From Prevotella sp. (GTDB lineage Bacteria > Bacteroidota > Bacteroidia > Bacteroidales > Bacteroidaceae), in contig JAFPWS010000078.1 in the NCBI GenBank assembly GCA_017412705.1, forward strand, positions 1-47,183: a stretch of 47,183 nucleotides of DNA, given 5' to 3'. The position numbers and the translations under genes are program-made. The notes under the pieces are model-generated. The model worked only from the letters and a program-made list of their open reading frames with translations, was not told the DNA's origin and did no database searches. This document shows, one piece after another, positions 42,358 to 47,183 of the stretch (position 1 is its first letter; each line of letters begins with the position of its first letter).

Positions 42358-44287
42358 AAGCCTCCTCTTCTTCCGGGCGGTCTTCCTCTATGACGAGGTT
42401 GTCGATGATGAAGTTCTGGCGCTCCATCGTATTCTTGCCCATATAATACTCCAATAGTTTCTGCACCTGGTCGTTCTTGTTCAGCGTGACCTGCTCCAGA
42501 CGGATGTCAGGACCGATGAAACCTGCAAACTCCTCGGGTGATATCTCGCCAAGACCCTTGAATCGGGTGATTTCAGGGTCAGGACCCAAATCGTGAATAG
42601 CCTTCAGACGCTCGTCCTCGCTGTAGCAGTAGCGAGTGATGAAGTCGCCCTTCTTGCCATCCTCCAGGGCCTTCTTGTTTTTAATCTTCGTCCTTCGGTT
42701 ACGAACGCGGAACAAGGGTGTCTGCAAGACATAGACGTGTCCCTTCTTAATGAGCTCTGGGAAGAACTGCAGGAAAAAGGTGATGATGAGCAAGCGGATG
42801 TGCATGCCGTCGACATCGGCATCCGTAGCCACAATTACCTTATTATATCTGAGGGTGTCCAGACCTTCCTCTATATCGAGTGCGGCTTGCAACAGGTTGA
42901 ACTCCTCGTTTTCGTAAACCACCTTCTTGGTAAGGCCAAAGCTGTTGAGGGGCTTGCCTCGCAGCGAGAAGACGGCCTGAGTATTGACATCGCGGCTCTT
43001 GGTGATGCTTCCGCTGGCTGAGTCGCCCTCTGTAATGAAGATGCACGACTCTTCCTTGCGCTCGTTCTTGGCATCAGAGAAATGGATGCGACAGTCGCGG
43101 AGTTTCCGATTGTGCAGGTTGGCCTTCTTGGCACGCTCACGAGCCAGCTTGGTGACACCGGCCATTGCCTTGCGCTCGCGCTCGCTCTCCTTGACCTTAT
43201 TCTCGATGACCTCAGCCACATCCTGGTGAATGTGCAGGTAGTTGTCTACCTGTTGCTTGATGAAGTCGCCCACATATTTATTAATGGTGTCGCCGTCGGG
43301 GGCCATCTGGGTGGAGCCCAGCTTAATCTTTGTCTGGCTTTCGAAGACGGGTTCCTCCACGTTGATGGCAATGGCGGCTACGATACCTGTTCGGATGTCG
43401 CCATACTCATACTTGCCAAAGAACTCCTTGATGGTCTTGGCGATATGCTCCTTGAAGGCGCTCTGATGGGTGCCGCCCTGCGTGGTATGCTGTCCGTTGA
43501 CGAACGAGTAGTATTCCTCGCCATACTGGTTGGCATGGGTGAAGGCCACCTCGATGTCGTCACCCTTCAGATGGATGATGGGGTAGAGGGGGTCGTTGGT
43601 CATACGGTCTTTCAACAGGTCCTCCAAGCCATGACGGCTCAAGATGCGCCGGTTGTTGTACATGATGGCCAGACCTGTATTCAGGTAGGTGTAGTTGCGC
43701 AGCATGTTCTCCACAATGTCGTCGTGGAACAGGTAGTCCTTGAAGAGGGTGTTGTCTGGCTCGAAGTAGATATAGGTACCATTCTCGTCCTGCGAGTTCT
43801 CTGTCACATCGCTTTGCAGGATGCCTCGCTCAAAGACGGCCTTGCGCACCTTGCCCTCACGATAGCTGGCCACCTCGAAGTGGGCGCTCAGGGCATTGAC
43901 AGCCTTGACGCCCACGCCATTCAGACCTACCGACTTCTTGAAAGCCTTCGAGTCGTACTTGCCACCTGTGTTCAGCACAGAGACAGCCTCGATGAGCTTG
44001 CCTTGAGGAATGCCGCGTCCATAGTCGCGTACTGAGACGCGCAGGTTGTCGTCGATATTAATCTCAATGCGGTCGCCCGCCTTCATCTTAAACTCGTCGA
44101 TGGAGTTGTCGATGACCTCCTTCAGCAGCACATAGATGCCGTCCTCAGGCAGCGAGCCATCGCCCAGACGTCCTATATACATACCGGGACGTGTCCTGAC
44201 GTGTTCCATATCCGACAGGTGTCGGATGTTATCATCGGTGTACTCTACGGGTTGGTTTTGTTCGATTATGTTATTGTCTTCGTTCAT
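42350..44287 (-). CDS. parE: DNA topoisomerase IV subunit B / GyrB-type ATPase
   Basis: 645 residues. GHKL ATPase: [40 protein letters not shown]. The transducer domain follows, then [39 protein letters not shown], and [13 protein letters not shown]. With ParA/ParC-type subunits it decatenates chromosomes. At 645 residues it fits the shorter GyrB/ParE layout. parE rather than gyrB is chosen from the family look and the lack of insertions; a second gyrB elsewhere would confirm it. Its 5' end overlaps the GNAT gene by four bases. Confidence 0.9.
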   Translation of the reverse strand: MNEDNNIIEQNQPVEYTDDNIRHLSDMEHVRTRPGMYIGRLGDGSLPEDGIYVLLKEVIDNSIDEFKMKAGDRIEINIDDNLRVSVRDYGRGIPQGKLIEAVSVLNTGGKYDSKAFKKSVGLNGVGVKAVNALSAHFEVASYREGKVRKAVFERGILQSDVTENSQDENGTYIYFEPDNTLFKDYLFHDDIVENMLRNYTYLNTGLAIMYNNRRILSRHGLEDLLKDRMTNDPLYPIIHLKGDDIEVAFTHANQYGEEYYSFVNGQHTTQGGTHQSAFKEHIAKTIKEFFGKYEYGDIRTGIVAAIAINVEEPVFESQTKIKLGSTQMAPDGDTINKYVGDFIKQQVDNYLHIHQDVAEVIENKVKESERERKAMAGVTKLARERAKKANLHNRKLRDCRIHFSDAKNERKEESCIFITEGDSASGSITKSRDVNTQAVFSLRGKPLNSFGLTKKVVYENEEFNLLQAALDIEEGLDTLRYNKVIVATDADVDGMHIRLLIITFFLQFFPELIKKGHVYVLQTPLFRVRNRRTKIKNKKALEDGKKGDFITRYCYSEDERLKAIHDLGPDPEITRFKGLGEISPEEFAGFIGPDIRLEQVTLNKNDQVQKLLEYYMGKNTMERQNFIIDNLVIEEDRPEEEEAYD

Positions 44288-45450
44288 AAGCTTTTCTTAT
44301 AGCACCTGCGGCGCTTGTGTTGTACATGTTCCAGGTATTGCCATTGGCTTTGCACTTTCTCGTTGGTTTCCATCTCCACGTTGGTCTCGCCCCACTTGAA
44401 GCCATACTTCTGGTAGATGGGTATGAGGTCGTAGAACAGCAGGGCGTTGGCTCCCTTCTGCTGATACTCGGGCAGGATGCCTATGAGCATCAGGTCAAGG
44501 CACTCTGCCTTGTGGAACTTCAGGGCCATCAGACAGTGCCACCAGCCAAAGGGCCATAGCTTTCCGTTGCGACACTTCTGCAGGGCTCGCGTCATGTTCG
44601 TGATGCTGATGCCCACACCTATCAGCTTGTGGTCAGGTGTGTTCCAGTCTTCTATCAGACAGAGCATCGACATGTCGAGCATGGGGAAGTACATCTTCAG
44701 GTATTCGTCTATCTGACGCTCCGTCATCTGCGAGTAGCCGTAGAGATGACTAAACGACTTGTTGACGACCTCCAGCACCTTGCGCCCGTACTGTTCCTTG
44801 CCGAACACCTGGCTGCGCTTGGGGTGGAAGGTGTGCAGGTTGTAACGCTTCTGCACCATCTGCGCCACCTTCTGGTACTTCTCGGGCATGCCGCCCTTGG
44901 GCACGATGAGCTTGTACTCCACGTAGTCGTTGTCTTTCTCCCAGCCACCTAACTGTTCCATGTGCTTGGGGTAGTAGGGATAGTTATAGATGGTGGCCAT
45001 CGTTCCCAGCTGGTCGAAGCCCTCGATGAGCATGCCCTCAGGATCCATATCGGTAAAGCCCAAAGGCCCCACTATCTCCGTCATTCCCTTGGAGCGCCCC
45101 CATTGTTCGACAGCCTCGAACAGGGCTCGGCTTACCTCTATGTCGTCCACGAAGTCAACCCATCCGAAGCGCACGCTGTTGCTGTCCCAGCGCTCATTGG
45201 CCCTGTGGTTGATGATGCCGGCAATACGCCCCACCACCTTGTTGTCCTTATAGGCCAGGAAGTATTCAGCCTCGCAGAACTCAAAGGCGGCATTGCGGTC
45301 CTTCCTCAAGGTGTGCAACTCGTCTGTATACAGGTTGGGGGCGTCGTACTGGTTTCCACGATACAAGTCATAGTGGAGCTGGATGAAGGCATCAAGCTCC
45401 TTTCTGGTGGTTACTTTCCGAATCTCTACTGATGGCATGACTTCGTACAT
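44284..45450 (-). CDS. GNAT-like acetyltransferase family protein of unknown substrate
   Basis: 388 residues without signal peptide. An N-terminal GNAT-like fold is suggested by [20 protein letters not shown] and a second half by [20 protein letters not shown] (an acetyl-CoA-binding-loop-like QQKGANA). I do not recognise a substrate; homologues are typically annotated as hypothetical or N-acetyltransferase. It heads the GNAT-parE-S41 operon. The start at 45450 is 11 bases from its promoter box; MPSVEIRK at 45438 is an alternative. Confidence 0.78.
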   Translation of the reverse strand: MYEVMPSVEIRKVTTRKELDAFIQLHYDLYRGNQYDAPNLYTDELHTLRKDRNAAFEFCEAEYFLAYKDNKVVGRIAGIINHRANERWDSNSVRFGWVDFVDDIEVSRALFEAVEQWGRSKGMTEIVGPLGFTDMDPEGMLIEGFDQLGTMATIYNYPYYPKHMEQLGGWEKDNDYVEYKLIVPKGGMPEKYQKVAQMVQKRYNLHTFHPKRSQVFGKEQYGRKVLEVVNKSFSHLYGYSQMTERQIDEYLKMYFPMLDMSMLCLIEDWNTPDHKLIGVGISITNMTRALQKCRNGKLWPFGWWHCLMALKFHKAECLDLMLIGILPEYQQKGANALLFYDLIPIYQKYGFKWGETNVEMETNEKVQSQWQYLEHVQHKRRRCYKKSL

Positions 45451-45461
45451 TATTTAATGTG

Positions 45462-45493
45462 CAAAGATATGGAAAAACCATGAATTGCGCAAA
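45462..45493 (-). promoter_or_regulatory. Promoter of the GNAT-parE-S41 operon
   Basis: On the minus strand, TTTG (45493-45490), 20 bases, TATCTTTG (45469-45462). Confidence 0.75.
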
Positions 45494-45496
45494 TCT

Positions 45497-46699
45497 TTAA
45501 CTAATTTTACGGCAAATAAAGAGCTTGTGCTCACCATTCAGCACCGTCGTGGCGAAGATATAGGCGTTGCCTCCGTCTTTCAGCTTCAGCTTCTTGCGCA
45601 GCTGGTCGGCAGTAAGCGGGAAGTTTCGGACGCTGATATTTGCCGATTTCAACGCGGATACTTTTTGGCTTGTCTCTTGCTTGTTCATCGATGAAATGGC
45701 CTCAATCCGAAAGCTGCGACCAGGAAAATCGTCGATTTCAACGGAAGAGAGGAAGAGATGCGAGTTCTGCGCCACCTGCTCCACAGGGTAGCGTTCACAT
45801 AGCTCGGCAAAGCATCCGGCCTTCATGATGCTGGCGTTGGGTTCATAGAGAAAAGCAGCCTCTTCCCAGTTGGCCGAAAATCGTATTACGACTGAAGACC
45901 CTTCAGTCGTAATACGAAGGCTGCTCGCATTACGATTGAGCACCTCGAAGGTACCCCCATTGTTGACACAACATAGGCGCAACCCCTCCGCAGGCTCCTT
46001 GCCGAGCACCAGCAGGAGCTCCTTGCACTCGTTGTCAACGCTGATGATATGGACCTCGCTGACGTGCTGAAGGTCAGCTACCGCCTTGCGCCAGTCGAGC
46101 ATAGGCGAGAGTTTCAGCATCACCCTGTCAGCCTTCTCCATCAACAGGGGCAGGAGCTCTAACACGTTAGGGTTACAGTCTTCTATAGAATAGGTGCGTC
46201 CTCCATGCTCATTGCGACGAGCAGGGTCGAGGTACACGAGGCTCACACGGGGCATCTCTTTCAGGTAGTCGGAGGCTGAACCGCAAACGACATCGCAGTC
46301 GTGACCTAAGAGACGAAAATTCTCCGATGAAATGGCGCAAATTTGCTCATCCTGCTCGATGTAGCTGCGATGCCTATAGCCCTGCGACATCCAGTAGAAG
46401 TCGACGCCAAAGCCGCCAGTCAGGTCCACCATACTCTCGCCCTCGCCAGCCAGCTGTGCCTTGTAGCAGGCTGTCTGCTCCGAGGAGCATTGTTCCATAT
46501 TCAGATGGGGAGGATAGACGATGCCCTCTACCGCTGCCCATGAGGGCAGCTTCTTGCGAGCTGCCTGCCTGCCGGCAATCTGCTGCAAGGCTATAGTAAG
46601 GTCCACCTCAGGGTCTTTCGCACCCTGCAATGCCACCTTCCGTACATCCTCGTCGGCATGCTGTAGCACATAATTCCAAGTAGCCTCATTCAGTAACAC
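45497..46699 (-). CDS. Class I SAM-dependent methyltransferase with THUMP-like domain
   Basis: 400 residues from a GTG at 46699, chosen because the promoter -7 box lies at 46711-46704 and homology begins at LLNEATWNYV; the open frame extends farther up but into the promoter. The methyltransferase core has VDLTGGFGVDFYW (SAM loop), SYIEQDEQICA and LVYLDPARRNEHG. The C-terminal part (from about 280) fits a THUMP-like fold. Homologues are usually annotated as RNA-modifying-type methyltransferases; the target is unknown. A perfect 16-bp-arm palindrome (45882-45916) is read in frame as RITTEGSSVVIR, between the two domains. Confidence 0.82.
   Translation of the reverse strand: MLLNEATWNYVLQHADEDVRKVALQGAKDPEVDLTIALQQIAGRQAARKKLPSWAAVEGIVYPPHLNMEQCSSEQTACYKAQLAGEGESMVDLTGGFGVDFYWMSQGYRHRSYIEQDEQICAISSENFRLLGHDCDVVCGSASDYLKEMPRVSLVYLDPARRNEHGGRTYSIEDCNPNVLELLPLLMEKADRVMLKLSPMLDWRKAVADLQHVSEVHIISVDNECKELLLVLGKEPAEGLRLCCVNNGGTFEVLNRNASSLRITTEGSSVVIRFSANWEEAAFLYEPNASIMKAGCFAELCERYPVEQVAQNSHLFLSSVEIDDFPGRSFRIEAISSMNKQETSQKVSALKSANISVRNFPLTADQLRKKLKLKDGGNAYIFATTVLNGEHKLFICRKIS
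45882..45916. repeat. Perfect palindrome in the methyltransferase gene (family D)
   Basis: CGTATTACGACTGAAG, loop ACC, CTTCAGTCGTAATACG: 16-bp perfect arms. It is read in frame. A partial echo, CATTACGATTGAG, follows at 45928. Only one copy is in the window. Confidence 0.8.
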
Positions 46700-46703
46700 T
46701 CGG

Positions 46704-46711
46704 CAAAGATA
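46704..46711 (-). promoter_or_regulatory. -7 promoter box of the methyltransferase gene
   Basis: TATCTTTG on the minus strand, four bases before the GTG at 46699; TTTC replaces TTTG at the -33 position. Predicts a near-leaderless transcript and fixes the start. Confidence 0.6.
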
Positions 46712-46732
46712 GTGCAAAATTTCGATTAAGCG

Positions 46733-46762
46733 AAAGGAATGAGAATATATTTTCATTCCTTT
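46733..46762. promoter_or_regulatory. Inverted repeat between the methyltransferase gene and the lipoprotein fragment
   Basis: AAAGGAATGA (46733-46742) and TCATTCCTTT (46753-46762) are perfect 10-bp arms with a 10-base AT-rich loop, just upstream of the methyltransferase -33 region. Operator or small hairpin; role unknown. Confidence 0.4.
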
Positions 46763-46788
46763 TGCCAAAAAAATAGATTGAAAACTAT

Positions 46789-46863
46789 ATGAGACGAATT
46801 GTACACCTTATTAATTTATGCACTGCCCTGCTGATGTTGGTGCGTTGTAGTGGTGGTAATTAA
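46789..46863 (+). pseudogene. Lipoprotein signal-peptide fragment
   Basis: 24 codons, MRRIVHLINLCTALLMLVRC followed by SGGN and a stop. This is a complete lipoprotein leader (hydrophobic core, lipobox-like LVRC, then Ser-Gly-Gly) with nothing after it. It probably is the 5' end of a lipoprotein gene disrupted by the nearby insertion sequence or a frameshift. No convincing continuation was found in other frames up to 46968. Confidence 0.45.
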
Positions 46864-46968
46864 CATCAGCGACTACCGTGGGCAGGTCATCCGTGCCAGG
46901 ATCTATAGCAAGTCGCTCACGGAACAGCGGCTTGACTCTGCCATCATTTCACTAATCTCTCGAATACA

Positions 46969-47183
46969 TCAAATAAAAGGAGGGCAACCGTGCCTTCCGC
47001 AGGCGTTTTCGGAGATTCCGTTCTCGCTTAATCGCAATTTTGTGGTTCTGCGTCTATTTAGGTGATAATTCCAGCCCCATTTCATGCCACTGTAGAGTAT
47101 TTTCGCCCTGAGTACATCAGGATTAGCCCTATTGAACATGCTTCTCTTGATAGCCTTGGCCTTGTTGACCGTTCCCTCCAGCA
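46969..47183 (-). mobile_element. Insertion sequence, C-terminal end of an ISL3-like transposase
   Basis: On the minus strand an open frame of 70 residues runs from the window edge to a TGA at 46969-46971. It begins LEGTVNKAKAIKRSMFNRAN and continues PDVLRAKILYSG. The VNKAKAIKRSMFNRAN block matches the conserved C-terminal end of ISL3-type DDE transposases (VN(R/K)LKxLKRSMYGRAN). A 35-residue extension with a run of Arg follows. The element's end and target duplication should lie in 46864-46968, but no terminal repeat could be identified because the other end is outside the window. Confidence 0.7.

Noticed and set aside
43082-44035. 317-codon plus-strand frame opposite parE
   Set aside because: Antisense shadow of a strongly conserved gene; no start signal or protein similarity seen.
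46699-46768. Longer methyltransferase start at 46768
   Set aside because: The extra codons overlap the TATCTTTG promoter box and an inverted repeat; homology begins after the GTG at 46699.
46850-47065. 71-codon plus-strand frame as a gene
   Set aside because: It runs across the transposase 3' end on the opposite strand and its second half is the antisense of that gene.

Overview
The window comes from a member of the Bacteroidota, most likely a Prevotella-like (Prevotellaceae) gut or oral anaerobe. Evidence: a complete porP-porK-porL-porM-porN type IX secretion (T9SS) operon; several Bacteroidota promoters of the form TTTG-N19/20-TAnnTTTG; propeller-type sensor/regulators of polysaccharide utilisation loci (PULs); and dense clusters of secreted glycoside hydrolases. 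No rRNA or tRNA gene was recognised, and no SusC/SusD pair lies inside the window.

Layout. 1-2139 (-): the sensor half of a propeller (HTCS-type) regulator, cut by the window edge. 2249-5502: a VapE/VirE-type helicase-primase-like gene (-) and a DUF6078-like gene (+), diverging from a gene-free, repeat-rich 650-bp region that carries a 22-bp-phased repeat array. 5669-10509 (-): sugar MFS transporter, KduD-like dehydrogenase, DUF4861 protein and GH43 enzyme. 10647-12086 (+): a hipBA toxin-antitoxin locus whose hipA is broken. 12101-18296 (-): GH127, GH97 and an alginate-lyase-like/beta-helix fusion, overlapping by 4 bp and 1 bp. 18414-19628 (+): GH88 lipoprotein. 19636-21423 (-): aminopeptidase P. 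21475-27963 (+): T9SS core operon plus a small outer-membrane barrel. 27960-30578 (-): a propeller-AraC regulator with no kinase. 30625-40692 (-): a four-gene operon of GH2, GH106, SGNH esterase and GH2. 40783-45450 (-): S41 protease, ParE and a GNAT-like protein, overlapping genes. 45497-46699 (-): THUMP-like methyltransferase. 46789-46863 (+): lipoprotein leader fragment. 46969-47183 (-): 3' end of an ISL3-like transposase.

How the genes work together. The enzyme sets fit breakdown of pectic side chains and rhamnogalacturonan (GH106 rhamnosidase, GH2 galactosidases, GH43/GH127 arabinose-active enzymes, beta-helix enzyme, GH88 unsaturated uronyl hydrolase, acetylesterase), with uptake and KduD-like metabolism of the released deoxy-uronates. 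The two propeller regulators are the obvious control proteins. The T9SS operon and the ParE/protease operon are core functions placed between PUL segments.

The most unusual signal is a set of short palindromic repeats lying in frame inside coding genes. Nine copies of one C-rich family, plus several other families, interrupt PUL enzymes, the sensor gene and one methyltransferase. None were found in the T9SS, ParE, protease or VapE genes. One family is shared between the 22-bp array upstream of vapE and the GH106 gene about 30 kb away. The pattern resembles Rickettsia palindromic elements but with sequences I do not recognise as a described family.
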